Source: Leptasterias polaris
Lineage: Eukaryota > Echinodermata > Asteroidea > Forcipulatida > Asteriidae
Assembly: GCA_037783415.1 (NCBI GenBank)
Contig: JAZGTN010000007.1
Location: 7,709,501 to 7,773,500, forward strand
Direction of reading: 5' to 3'
DNA: 64,000 nucleotides
Within the stretch, counting starts at the first letter, position 1. Every line of letters starts with the position of its first letter. The translations under genes and the position numbers were made by a program. The notes below the pieces were generated by a model. That model worked only from the letters and a program-made list of their open reading frames with translations, was not told where the DNA came from and did not search any database. Shown here piece after piece: positions 23,106 to 33,605 of this stretch.

Positions 23106-24020
23106 TAAACTGGCAAAAATTGTAGCCAAACTAGTACAGCTTTAGGTTTGTATGGGGGTAAACAGTTTTGATGTCCCGTTAAATCGTGTTAAAACATCAA
23201 ATTATTTTTATCGATTAAAGGTCATAATTTGGTAGGTCTACATTTATAAATCAATTCAATTCATTTGTTTTAAAGAAACTAAAGGGAATCAAATGAACAA
23301 TAATGTAAACAAATTTAATCGTTGTATTTTTCAATATAGAGTTACTTGTATTGAAGTGTGTGGTATTGTATTGTGTTGTAATCTTTAGATGTTGATTTTA
23401 TGCTGAATAAATTGAATTTAAAAACTCCAAGATGTTGTTTATTTGCAGCATATTGTTAACACTTTGTTGGTTATATTGTGGCGGTCTCTCTCTCGACGGC
23501 ACACCCGGCTTGCCTTCGGTCGACTCAACGAGCGACAGTTGAATATAACCTTGGGGGCAGGTCCGTTTTGGGGCAGTCTACCACCAGGCGCTCTAAGCTC
23601 TATCCCAACCCACACACCTAATACACCTCCTCGCACCCAGCGGGACCGATGACGGGGTTGACTCGGTTACATAATTATTATACACACAAGAGTTGTAACT
23701 TTCACTTCCTTTATTCCCTACCAGAACCTTCAAAATAGGATGACGCATACATAGGTATAATGACTCCTAGTCGGGTGATTACACGTTAATACAACAGCTT
23801 TGATTGTTTATTGGTAAATAATTACTACTTGTGGAATGAACTGGCAAGAATAAACCTTCAGCACGCTTGAAACTTACGGGCGGAGTATGAAATATACACT
23901 TACGGGAACTCTACAGCATGTAAGGACGTCAGGACGAACGGATACGTCGGCACGCTAAACAACAGTGACCACACCACACGAACAAGACCCAGTCGCCGTC
24001 ACTGACACGTGCTTATATAC
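23106..24020. other. No gene seen; GC-rich island 23460-23660
   Basis: 23460-23660 is clearly richer in GC than its surroundings, with frames open on both strands but no domain recognised. The rest is ordinary sequence between the SAM-like remnant and the nested element. Confidence 0.4.
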
Positions 24021-24439
24021 TAGTTGGGTCATCTGGTGCAATTCCGTGACCGTGGGGAGCGAAGGTTTGTTTCTCAGTGGATTTGTCTTCTGTGAAGGAT
24101 ACTAAAGCAAATTAGCGGGGGTGTCCCTCGCGAAAGTGTGGGCGGAATCCGTGAGAGCCCGAAATCCAAAATGGCCGCCGTCGGCCATTTTGAAAATTGC
24201 GTTTTCAATGGTTTGGCCTACAATACTGCTAAGTATATGATTTATGGGGTTTTGGGGGTCGAGGAATCCATTTTTGACGTCCACTTGATGATTTGACAAA
24301 TTTTTGACCTTCAAATCCAAGATGGCTGTCGTTTTTCATCTCAAAAAGATTTTTTTTTTTATTTGTCGTATATTCTTCATAATAGACTCCAATAAAAGCT
24401 ATGATCATGTTAAGTTGAGCGATGGACAGTAAAACTACA
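24021..24439 (+). repeat. Left terminal inverted repeat (419 bp)
   Basis: Inverse of 30336-30754. It contains an internal palindrome AAAATGGCCG...CGGCCATTTTG and AAGATGGC, which resemble YY1-type AAGATGGC/AAAATGGC boxes and might be promoter or transposase-binding sites. Confidence 0.95.
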
Positions 24440-24526
24440 ATTAAAAGCACACCGAAGTCATCTCAGAGGTCAAAAGGTCATAAGAATTGAACCTTGTAAA
24501 GTCCTCCTTTGGTTACAATTCTAGCG

Positions 24527-24606
24527 CACTCCATAGTGTAATGTGGGGTGTTATTACTTATCATGCCCTATAGATACCTCATTCTGGGACACATGCTCAT
24601 GTTTGT
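24527..24606 (+). repeat. Subterminal direct repeat, copy 1
   Basis: CACTCCATAGTGTAATGTG, then ATTACTTATCATGC, then ATTCTGGGACAC. Copy 2 at 25018-25096 has about 85-90% identity by eye. Both lie upstream of the gene inside the element. Confidence 0.85.
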
Positions 24607-25017
24607 ATATTTCAAGGGTTGTATTACATTGTAATTGATTAAATTGTATACACATGTAATACAATGTTTATGTAGGACTGCTCTGCATAGACATAAACCT
24701 CAAACAAACAACAGTCTTTGTAACTTTCTAACTGCCATTGACTGCCTGCCGGACTCTACAGGTATGAACTTTGCTTAAATGTATCACTGATTTTATCATA
24801 TAATTCTGTAATGTTATTAAGAGACCTATCTTATTTCTACAGCTTGTGTTAATGGATCTTAATGTGATAACTTTAGAAAGTCTTAAGCAAGTTTATGAGT
24901 GATTTCGGGCCTTAGAAAAGTTGGAGTTTGTGCTGAGATTTTGAATTGATAGATAAAATGCATGTCCTAATCGTTGGTCTCTATTATCACAAGTATGTAC
25001 GAGTATTAAAGTAATTA

Positions 25018-25096
25018 CACTCCATAGTGTAATGTGAGATGTCATTACTTATCATGCTCTAGATTCCTTATTCTGGGACACCTGATCACATGTTTT
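25018..25096 (+). repeat. Subterminal direct repeat, copy 2
   Basis: Direct copy of 24527-24606, about 490 bp downstream of it and 215 bp before the start codon. It may be transposase-binding or promoter sequence. Confidence 0.85.
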
Positions 25097-25311
25097 TGTG
25101 TGTACATATATATTTTATTCCAGGTCTACATGTACACAGCTCTATATTTTTACAGCATCAACTGAAGATCAAGAATAAACAAATGCAGCATCAAAGACAT
25201 CTGAAATAGATACAATGAGATAGTGGTATATTGGAAACCATTTACAAACAAATGTAGAAGCTTCAAGTATAGATTACCTTAAATACTGTTTGCTTGTTAC
25301 CTGTAGTAAAA

Positions 25312-28300
25312 ATGTCTTATGACTGTGTGCTTAAATGTGGCAAGCCCTGCAAGTCCTCTGACACTATTACCCAAGGTAAATGGGAGAGTTTACAATCCAA
25401 GTCCAAAAACTGGTCAGAACTTGACAAATTTGGTGATGTTTACGACAATACTTCATGGAAAAATGGACCAGCTTGCTATTACGTGCATAAAACATGTTAT
25501 ATCACAATCTCATCTTCAGTCCAGCTTGAAAAAGCCCGACAACGCAAACAAAAAGAAAGTGACAGTGCTCAGTGTTCAGAAATGTGTGTTGATGAGCCAG
25601 AGGGACCTCCGCCACCAAAGTTCCTGCGTTCCTCAGTGGGTGGGCCTCTCCATGACAAAATGAAGTGTGTTTGGTGTATGCAGGGTAGGGACATGAAGCA
25701 CTCAAATAGAGCGCGAAGTAAGCTGTTTAGACTGAACACACACTCAGCATGGCGCACCTTCAAACGCCACCCAGTCCTCATAGAAGATAGGGAGCTGAGA
25801 GATCGTCTCACACGGCTAGTTGAGTCAACGTCAGTGCTGTCAGATCCTTTCGCAAATGATATCATGTACCACCATGCCTGTTGGCTGAAGTACGTCAACC
25901 ACACAAAGTTCAAGCCAGATGATGCAATGCATCTTCAGAACGTGTGTCTCTCAGAGGCGAGGGGTTTGTTCTTTAGACACGTGGATTCCATCATCTTCAA
26001 TGAGCATGAAATCCGTTCACTGCAGTCTCTCTTAGCAGACTACAAACGCATCGTCAGTGACTATGGCTATCCAGTGGGCGATGTCAAATCGACATATCTC
26101 AAGGACTTGCTCATTAAGGAGTATCAAGAGACAATTGGCTTCAAAGACAGAAGTCAGATGAACAAGAGCGAGTGGGTCTATGATGTTCGCGGTGGAGGTG
26201 ACTATATTGAGGCTGCCATGTCATCCCTTGGCATCAGCGATGAGCAGCTGCTCCAGAACCTGGCCCCGCGACTTTCTAAGAAGATAAAAGACACATCTAC
26301 CGTCCCCTGGCCACCTCGTGTAGATAATCTCGAAGAAGGCGAAGAGGTATGTGAGTTGCTGGTGCAGCTGTTGACCTGGCTAAAACAGCCCAAGAGAAAA
26401 ACTGTCGATCACAGCCCTACTGCAATCAGCCTAGCCTCTATGATGACTTACTACATCACAGGAAGGCGCACTACCACTGTTATCAACATGGGTGTCATTG
26501 TTCATGGCATGACGAGAAGTAAAGATCTGATGGAAACTTTGCACAAGAGCGGTGTCTGCATCAGCTATGCTGACACGCTGCTCCTATATGACCGCTGGGC
26601 TTTGACGGATGTTGAGGCATCAGCAGCCTGCCCGCAGGAGATCGCAGATGGCAAGCCAGCGATTGTTATTGTTGATAACGATGACTTCAAGGTCGATACC
26701 ATGACAGGCAATGCAACAGGAGCTCATCGAACAAATGTTATGTTTGTGCAGCCACAGAGCTATGAAAAAAAACCTGATGAGGATCCTCCTGCAAAGCTCG
26801 TCAAGAAGGAAATCTCTGCACAGCTGAAGCAAAAGTGTGCCGAGCTGACACAGGTCCAGCAATATAGATGCCCCCCTGGTAGCAAAAGTGAGCCACCAGC
26901 TCGTTCCATGTTAGATCCACAAATAAATGGTATGGCTCCACAGCGTGCTCGCTCTGTGATACATGCACTGTCTCGTGCAGACACTAATGGTACAAGACCA
27001 CCACCTTATGAGCAACAGGTTCCAGCATACAGTGGTGCCCAGTCCTGCCGCCATCCCCCGCCCAACAAGAGCAAGCCATACTACCACACGACCTACAATG
27101 AACCTCCAAGCAAATCAGTGTTGCATGACATTATGGTGAAACTAGTGAAGGCTATGCGGAAGAAAAGTATTTCATTTTCCTTTCTCGTTGGCGACATGCC
27201 CACCTACAAGACGATTGTGCACCTTAATGCGGAGAATCCGGAATTGTTCAAGGACATCATCCCGATACTTGGTGCGTTCCACCAGCAGATGTCCTACATC
27301 TATGCTATCTATAAGAGATTCAAGGGGTCTGGCATGGCAGACACTCTGGTTTCAGCAGGGATAGTAGTGGAGGGGTCTGTTGACCAGGCACTACGAGGGA
27401 AGCACTACAGACGGGGCGTGCGCTGCATTATGCTCTGGAGAGAGACTCTTATCCATGAACGTCTTAGAACAATTCTTGAGCACGGGGAACTATCAGAAGA
27501 CATCAAGTTGAACCTTGACATTCTACGCAATGCACTCACTGAGACACAAGAGGCTCTACATGAATCGCACAATGTTCTCCAGGATGACGATGACATCAAG
27601 GATCTGATTAACCAAGTTTACAAGAAACCTGGCACAGACATGGGAGACTTCTGGGTCTCGTTCATGGAAATGACGGACCCTCTAGTCCAAAATATTGATG
27701 CATGTCATGCACAAAACGCATCAGAGTACCTATCATCAACATACGAAATGTTGCCTGGGCTGATGGCATACGACAACCATGACTATGGGAGGTGGTTGCC
27801 AGATTATTGGGCGATGCTGTCTTCACTGTCAGATGAACAAATGGCCTTCTTCAACAATCACTTCGCACAGTCGATGACAGGACTACCCTACTCTTGCCAG
27901 CCACTGGACCTTTGGATAGAAACAACTATGAATCTCAACTCGAAGCTGAAACAAGGATGGCTTCAGCTTCTGCAGAATGATAAGCAACTGTTCTCAACAA
28001 CAAGGAATGCTAACAATGTCATGAGGGTGAAAGCTACTGTGAATCGTAATCTCAAGTGTCTGCGTCGCCATAGGAAGCATGTTGAGTGCCAACCAGCAAG
28101 AATGAAAAAGGATGAACAGGCAGTTCAGGACCTGCAAGTGTGCATGACGGAGTTTGAAGCTGAGCCATTTGATGAATCCAAACCAACACTGAGGTCACTA
28201 CAATCTGGCCTGGTCGCCCCACCGGAGCTTGTCCATGATCTCAAGACGGCACTACCAGATGGTCAAACTCAGGCTGAAACCATCCTGCAAGAGCGAGTGT

Positions 28301-29817
28301 TTACCAAGACCAAGCCTCTCACCGCAACCATCCACAGGAATAAAAGACGGAATTTTGCAAGTGAGCAGATACGTGTCTCATCTGGTGCAGCCATGAAAGT
28401 GGCCCAAATGGAGAGTTCCGGGCTGGCAGCCCTATTAGACCTTGCGGAGGGTTCAGGTATGATCCAACTTGAGTCAGCCCTTGAGGGGCGCGTGACTGAG
28501 GAGTGCCTATCAATGTACAACGTAGATGGGTCAATGCGCAAAACTAGTAAGAGCAAGTTGTTACAGCTGTTCAACCTAGACCCAGTTGCTGAGAAACCAC
28601 GGGACCACGTCAGCCTTGTGGACATGGGGCTAATCTGGCGGTTAGCCACCCCAACACCCGAGGACCGTGAGGCTAGGAAGAGGGATGGCTCCGAGTACCG
28701 CTGGAGTGACTACTTGGATAAGATCTGTGCCATCGTCATCTCACGCCACGCAGATGCACGCCTTATCATCCTCGTCAATGACAAGTATGACCTTCCCTTT
28801 AGCATCAAGGACGATGAGCACGATCGACGGGCAGCAAAACATCCACACATCCCAAATGTTTTTCCCAAGCCCAAAGACATATTTCCAGGAGCTGTTGAGT
28901 TCAACAAAGTAATGGTCAATTCAGCAAACAAGGTCAGACTGCAGAAGCTTGTGATGGAACAAATGAAAACACAAGTTGGTCGAGTGCGAGATGGCGTCCT
29001 ATACTGTGAGGGCGAGACGTCAACCAACCTGAGCACTAATTTGGCGAGCAGGGACTATGCATTCAAGCACCCAGAGGCAGATACAATGCTGCTCTCTGCC
29101 TATGCCAAGCTAAGGACCGTGACCGACACTGAATCAGTTGTACTAGACAGCGAGGACACAGACGTGTATGTCCAAGCAGCTTATGTCTCGCATCAACTCC
29201 ATGGTGATCTGCTGATTAAACGCAAACATGAGTTAATCAATTGCCATGCCATGCTCTCAGAAGATGTTGCAAATATCATCATACCTCTCCATGTCATCAC
29301 TGGGAGTGACCATACATCAGGGTTCTATGGACACGGTAAAAAGCGATCGTTGCAGAAGGTTATCAATGATCCTGAGGCAAGGGAGCTCCTGGGACAAGTA
29401 GGTGAGAGTCTGGAGTTACGGGACGAAGTCAAAGCTGATATGAAAGCATTTGTCCTCTCCAAGGTATATGCCGAGAGTGCAGATGCTACTTGCGGGCAGG
29501 CCAGAGCTTCCAAGTGGCACAAGCTGAAGAAAAAGAGTACGGTCCTCCTCCCGCCTGATGATGACACGTTGAATCACCACTTGGAAAGGACGAACTTCAT
29601 AACATACTGCCAGCTCCATTTCAACTTACTAGAGCATCCATCCCCCATTGGTCATGGTTGGGAAATCATGAATGGGAAGTGCCGACCAGTGCGCCACACC
29701 CTTCCACCCTTGCCCCACCGGCTCACACCTCATGACTGTTTAGATGACAGCAGCGATGACAGTAGCGATGATGACAGTGAGTTTGGAGACTCAACAGATT
29801 CGGATGAGGATACTTAA
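25312..29817 (+). CDS. Large transposon-encoded protein, zinc-ligand N-terminus and FEN1/PIN-like C-terminal region
   Basis: A single exon of 1501 residues. I start at ATG 25312 (MSYDCVLKCGKPC); the open frame extends 18 nt upstream only through a TTG. Visible parts: an N-terminal Cys/His region (C-x3-C-x3-C near residues 5-13, HKTC near 60); C-V-W-C near 120 and YHHACWLKY near 190, a second putative zinc site; a Pro-rich linker near 540-600; and a long helical middle. At 1253 PEADTM, at 1279 SEDTDVYV and at 1331 GSDHTSGFYGHGKK resemble the acidic clusters and GCD-x3-G-x-G-x-K hairpin of FEN1/XPG nucleases. HPSPIGHGW is near 1450, then an acidic Asp/Ser tail. It is the only gene within the TIRs, so it is the candidate mobility protein. 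The nuclease assignment is inference from motifs; no DDE triad was located. Confidence 0.8.
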   Translation: MSYDCVLKCGKPCKSSDTITQGKWESLQSKSKNWSELDKFGDVYDNTSWKNGPACYYVHKTCYITISSSVQLEKARQRKQKESDSAQCSEMCVDEPEGPPPPKFLRSSVGGPLHDKMKCVWCMQGRDMKHSNRARSKLFRLNTHSAWRTFKRHPVLIEDRELRDRLTRLVESTSVLSDPFANDIMYHHACWLKYVNHTKFKPDDAMHLQNVCLSEARGLFFRHVDSIIFNEHEIRSLQSLLADYKRIVSDYGYPVGDVKSTYLKDLLIKEYQETIGFKDRSQMNKSEWVYDVRGGGDYIEAAMSSLGISDEQLLQNLAPRLSKKIKDTSTVPWPPRVDNLEEGEEVCELLVQLLTWLKQPKRKTVDHSPTAISLASMMTYYITGRRTTTVINMGVIVHGMTRSKDLMETLHKSGVCISYADTLLLYDRWALTDVEASAACPQEIADGKPAIVIVDNDDFKVDTMTGNATGAHRTNVMFVQPQSYEKKPDEDPPAKLVKKEISAQLKQKCAELTQVQQYRCPPGSKSEPPARSMLDPQINGMAPQRARSVIHALSRADTNGTRPPPYEQQVPAYSGAQSCRHPPPNKSKPYYHTTYNEPPSKSVLHDIMVKLVKAMRKKSISFSFLVGDMPTYKTIVHLNAENPELFKDIIPILGAFHQQMSYIYAIYKRFKGSGMADTLVSAGIVVEGSVDQALRGKHYRRGVRCIMLWRETLIHERLRTILEHGELSEDIKLNLDILRNALTETQEALHESHNVLQDDDDIKDLINQVYKKPGTDMGDFWVSFMEMTDPLVQNIDACHAQNASEYLSSTYEMLPGLMAYDNHDYGRWLPDYWAMLSSLSDEQMAFFNNHFAQSMTGLPYSCQPLDLWIETTMNLNSKLKQGWLQLLQNDKQLFSTTRNANNVMRVKATVNRNLKCLRRHRKHVECQPARMKKDEQAVQDLQVCMTEFEAEPFDESKPTLRSLQSGLVAPPELVHDLKTALPDGQTQAETILQERVFTKTKPLTATIHRNKRRNFASEQIRVSSGAAMKVAQMESSGLAALLDLAEGSGMIQLESALEGRVTEECLSMYNVDGSMRKTSKSKLLQLFNLDPVAEKPRDHVSLVDMGLIWRLATPTPEDREARKRDGSEYRWSDYLDKICAIVISRHADARLIILVNDKYDLPFSIKDDEHDRRAAKHPHIPNVFPKPKDIFPGAVEFNKVMVNSANKVRLQKLVMEQMKTQVGRVRDGVLYCEGETSTNLSTNLASRDYAFKHPEADTMLLSAYAKLRTVTDTESVVLDSEDTDVYVQAAYVSHQLHGDLLIKRKHELINCHAMLSEDVANIIIPLHVITGSDHTSGFYGHGKKRSLQKVINDPEARELLGQVGESLELRDEVKADMKAFVLSKVYAESADATCGQARASKWHKLKKKSTVLLPPDDDTLNHHLERTNFITYCQLHFNLLEHPSPIGHGWEIMNGKCRPVRHTLPPLPHRLTPHDCLDDSSDDSSDDDSEFGDSTDSDEDT

Positions 29818-30335
29818 CATTGTTAAGTTGCAAATTCAGGGTAAATACAGAATTTCCACAGATTAAAATTAGACACCACCCAATTGAATGTTACGTTAGC
29901 CATGAATGGACAGGTGTTTAGAGTTAATACAACAGGCATGTCAGACGTCCTTGAGTACCGTAACCACAGGACAATTTCCTGCTTTTATTATAGACGTTGT
30001 ACATGTACTTGAACAACCAGGGTGACAATTATAGTACTTTATGTTCAGTTTACTCAGTCATTTATTGCCTGAATAGATTACTTTTGTGAAAGGAAAAAAC
30101 CCAAGGACCAATAATTTACTACCAACCTAAACTTTGGTATACCTGTACCATAATCTTTCATTGGGTGGTCTCTGGTATTGACAAATTACGAATACCTATG
30201 TACATGTATTCCAATACATACATTTCACCAATTAGTTCGCTGGGTGAATTCCAGTACTTTTGTGACCATTGAGAGTAAATTTTCATAGGTTGAATCAACA
30301 ATAACCTGTAACTTTAACCTCTTGGATGACTTTTG

Positions 30336-30754
30336 TGTAGTTTTACTGTCCATCACTCAACTTAACATGATCATAGCTTTTATTGGAGTCTATTATGAAG
30401 ACTATACGACAAATTAAAAAAAACATCTTTTTGAGATGAAAAACGACAGCCATCTTGGATTTGAAGGTCAAAAATTTGTAAAATCATCAAGTGGACGTCA
30501 AAAATGGATTCCTCGACCCCCAAAACCCCATAAATCATATACTTAGCAGTATTGTAGGCCAAACCATTGAAAACGCAATTTTCAAAATGGCCGACGGCGG
30601 CCATTTTGGATTTCGGGCTCTCACGGATTCCGCCCACACTTTCGCGAGGGACACCCCCGCTAATTTGCTTAAGTATCCTTCACAGAAGACAAATCCACTG
30701 AGAAACAAACCTTCGCTCTCCACGGTCACGGAATTGCACCAGATGACCCAACTA
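30336..30754 (-). repeat. Right terminal inverted repeat (419 bp)
   Basis: Inverse of 24021-24439, ending GACCCAACTA at 30754. It begins 519 bp after the stop codon; the intervening 3' flank holds no other gene. Confidence 0.95.
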
Positions 30755-31037
30755 TACCTCGTGCGGCCCGGACAGTGGACGTTCTACACGACCGCGTCTT
30801 CAACAGTGAAAGACGTCCGGTAACCGCTCAAGTAACTATCATGGGATATGATTTAAAGATAGAGGGCGCCCCAAATTTCGCTACAATATTATAACCAACA
30901 ATTGATTAAAGGAGTAACCAACAAATAATCAATCATTGCTACTTTTGTTGGGTAACAACCTTTGCCCAACACGGTTGCCCAACGTTGGTTCAAATATCAA
31001 AGTTGGGCAAATTTTGACCAACGAGATTTGCGGTGTA
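30755..31037. repeat. TTGG word-rich terminal block, right
   Basis: After about 130 bp of ordinary sequence, ATAACCAACAATTGA, GTTGGGTAACAAC, GCCCAACGTTGG and TTGACCAACG crowd 30890-31030, ending in GCAAATCTCG/GCGGTGTA, the counterpart of the left end at 20826. Confidence 0.7.
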
Positions 31038-31490
31038 GCTCCAACTGTGTACTGATATGTCAATGTAGCCCCAACTGTGTTCTGGTACCTCCATGTAGTT
31101 CCAACTGTGTACTGGTACGCTAATGTAGCTCCAACTGTGTTATGGTACCTCCATATAGCTCCAACTGTATTTTGGTACGCCAATGTAGCTCCAACCGTGT
31201 ACTGGTTCTTCAATGTAGATCCAACTGCGTACATGTACCTTAAAGTAGCACCAACTCTGTACTGATACCTCAATGTAGCCCCTACTGTGTACTGGTACCT
31301 CAATGTAGCCCCAACTGTGCACTGGTACCTCAATGTAGCACCAACTGAGTACTGGTACCTACAGGTAGCTCCAACAGTACCGATACCTCAATTTAGCCCC
31401 GACTATGAACTGGTTGGTACTTCAATGTAGCACCAACTGTGTACCGGAACCTAAATGTAGCCCCAACTGTGTACTGGTGCCTTAATGTGG
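31038..31490. repeat. 30-bp minisatellite
   Basis: About 15 units of the type TAGCTCCAACTGTGTACTGG + TACCTCAATG. Because 30 is divisible by three, both strands show open frames with a 10-residue periodicity (VAPTVYWYAN-like). These are not genes. Confidence 0.95.
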
Positions 31491-33289
31491 CCCAATATTA
31501 TACTCAGCCCGGCCCAAAATCAGGCTGTATTAGGCGTGGGGGTTTGAGCTATTTCTTAACATCAAATGAAGTTTGTACCTGGAGACGGAAACTACGAGCC
31601 ATGGCTTGGGAATAATCTGAGTTCTCGTGTTTTATTTATTGGGCGCAAAGCAATCTGAAGTAAATTAAAGCTAGGGTCGTGGAATGGTAAATACCCCCAT
31701 CAAAAATAATGACCAAGACGAAACTTATATTATTTGAAGCAATGCAGCTGTTGATAGTAACAACCTATTTTAGAAGGATTCCCTCCAAAGTAATATGGTT
31801 TAGAAAAGATTTCACTCCAAAACATTTGAATCTGAAGACGATTCTTGCATAAATCGTCTCTCTTGTTTCCCAAGTGTTTCTGTGCGTTCGAGAATACCAT
31901 TGTCAGAAATTTTGTGTTTGATAATGTGTACTTCACATTAGCAATACGTTGAACAAACTAAACAATCTATGACTCTTCATTTCAGTTATATAAGTTTGTG
32001 CAAGCTTGTTTGTTTTGAGTTAAATACGTGATTCTAAAAACGAAGCACAATTATAAAGGCATCGATTTAAATTTGATAAATTTAACACTGGTTTTGAAGT
32101 TCTACATACAGATTTCATAGGATGGTATTATATAAACTAAATCCAATGGATGTACTGAAATGTAATAAACATGGGTGTGCATTAATTTATTCGTTTTATA
32201 GTGTATTTTTTGAAAAGGGCGTGTATTTGTTATAAGTGGTCCTTTCATTCAAACACTCCGCTCAAAAAAATTAAAATGTTTATTTTATATGGAATTGTCT
32301 TAATTAGATCAATAAATCAAAAATATCAAAGTATGACGTATTGTGATCTTTACACTGCCAATTACAACATGACGCTAATAACGAGACTTTACTCTTTTTC
32401 AACAATTTAAAAAAGTAACCTTGTATTTTGATCAAAACAACCTTTTACAATCCAAAAATCACCGACAAATTCGTGACAAAAACAAATTAATAATAATAAT
32501 AATTTGTTGATGCATCAAAGAAATCAATCAAGGTGACACTGGTGTAAATAACACATGATTCAAATACCAATCTGGTTTAACAAACGTACAATGATTAAAA
32601 AATAATAATCAAACAATTAAATAATAATGTAGGCGATTAAAACAGCTTTAAAATAACAATAATAACTTGCAGGCAAATACGATAACAGGGATGAGAGAGG
32701 GGCGAGGACAACAACAAGAGCAGATACACCAATGATGAAACTCACTCTGGCAAACGATCAAAACCAGGTGAGAAAACAGTTCTATGTCGATGTGACTATG
32801 AGCTATCACGGGGCAAATTCACTCCGACAAAATGTCCGGAAAAGACGAAACAACAACGTGTACACAATCTGACACCGTCACCAAAATATGGTGAAGAAGG
32901 CCCCTCCAAAAACAAAATTGGAAATTTAGTTTGAAAATGTCCTTTCCGGATTTAATTCAGCTCTTTAACTGCTCTCGGTCAAAAACGAACTTTCAATATG
33001 CTCCCCCAACGAATCGTATAATCTTTCCTAGCCCGATTATTGTAAATGATTGACAACATTTTCTGTAAAGTACTAAAACTTAAGTTTTACTTTCTATTAG
33101 AATCGTTCAACATTCATAAAACGGATTAGCGCCGTCCACTTTGGTCAACGGACTTACACACAGAGATTGATTGACATAAATTATTTAACCAGGGTCATTA
33201 CCACGCAGTACAGACCGGGTTACCACAATGTTTCTTTCCAAGTACTACTTGGCCAACTTGGTACTCGGCAGTACTTTATATATACTTAC
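31491..33289. other. No gene seen
   Basis: AT-rich sequence with small AAT runs (32490, 32605). No coding or RNA feature supported. Confidence 0.4.
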
Positions 33290-33605
33290 AATAACGTCTC
33301 AATGCACTTTGCATTAGTGTCCTGGTCATTGGGCAAATAAAATTCCTTAAATCTTTCTCAACTCCTTTGGGAGTATACAGCTCCGAGCTGCAGAGGCGCT
33401 CATCAGAAGGCTTTTTCAAACACAATATCATCCTCACCCTTGCAGGTACCCCTTTATACCCCTGGGTGAAGAGAAGCAATTATAGCGAAGTGTCTTTCTG
33501 AAGAACACAATCGTCATAACCTGGACTCGAATCCACAACCCGATGACTAAACCAACATATTTTAATCCGATGATCTTAACCACTCGACTGTGATACCCTA
33601 TGAAG
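33290..33605 (-). mobile_element. tRNA-derived SINE, minus strand
   Basis: On the minus strand the A box GTCGAGTGGTTAAG (33575-33588) and B box GGATTCGAGTCC (33523-33534) are followed by AAGACACTTCGCTATAATTG and CACCCAGGGGTATAAAGGGG. This is the same body as the SINE at 10055-10425. Confidence 0.8.

Larger units (their letters stand above)
24021..30754 (+). mobile_element. 6.7-kb DNA transposon-like element with 419-bp TIRs and one large ORF
   Basis: The inverted repeats 24021-24439 and 30336-30754 are both 419 bp and differ at only a handful of positions, mostly in a T-run. Termini begin TAGTTGGGTC. The bases outside are TAC on both sides (24018-24020; 30755-30757), a possible 3-bp target duplication, but this is weak. 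Between them lies a single uninterrupted protein gene, 25312-29817. Intact coding plus near-identical TIRs imply recent transposition. The superfamily is not one I can name with confidence. Confidence 0.85.
20826..31037. mobile_element. Apparent 10.2-kb composite element bounded by TACACYGCAAAT inverted ends
   Basis: The left end reads TACACTGCAAATTTGTTGGT. The right end, on the opposite strand, reads TACACCGCAAATCTCGTTGG. Both go inward through dense TTGGTCAAA/TTGGGCAA words (20830-21120 and 30890-31030). Between them lie remnants of a SAM-like gene (21169-22322), a fold-back repeat (22805-23105) and the nested TIR element 24021-30754. One reading is an older element of about 3.5 kb split by the younger one. 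No clear target-site duplication was found. Alternatively the ends belong to two separate short repeats. Confidence 0.5.

Noticed and set aside
24018..24020. TAC as a firm 3-bp target-site duplication
   Set aside because: Three matching bases are expected by chance about once in 64; reported only as possible.
25294..25311. Start of the transposon protein at 25294
   Set aside because: The first codon there is TTG; the first ATG in frame is 25312.
28269..28649. Antisense gene within the transposon gene
   Set aside because: Shadow frame opposite a long conserved-looking coding sequence; no domain.
31077..31333. Repeat proteins with 10-residue period on both strands
   Set aside because: Unit length of 30 bp automatically keeps frames open; a minisatellite.
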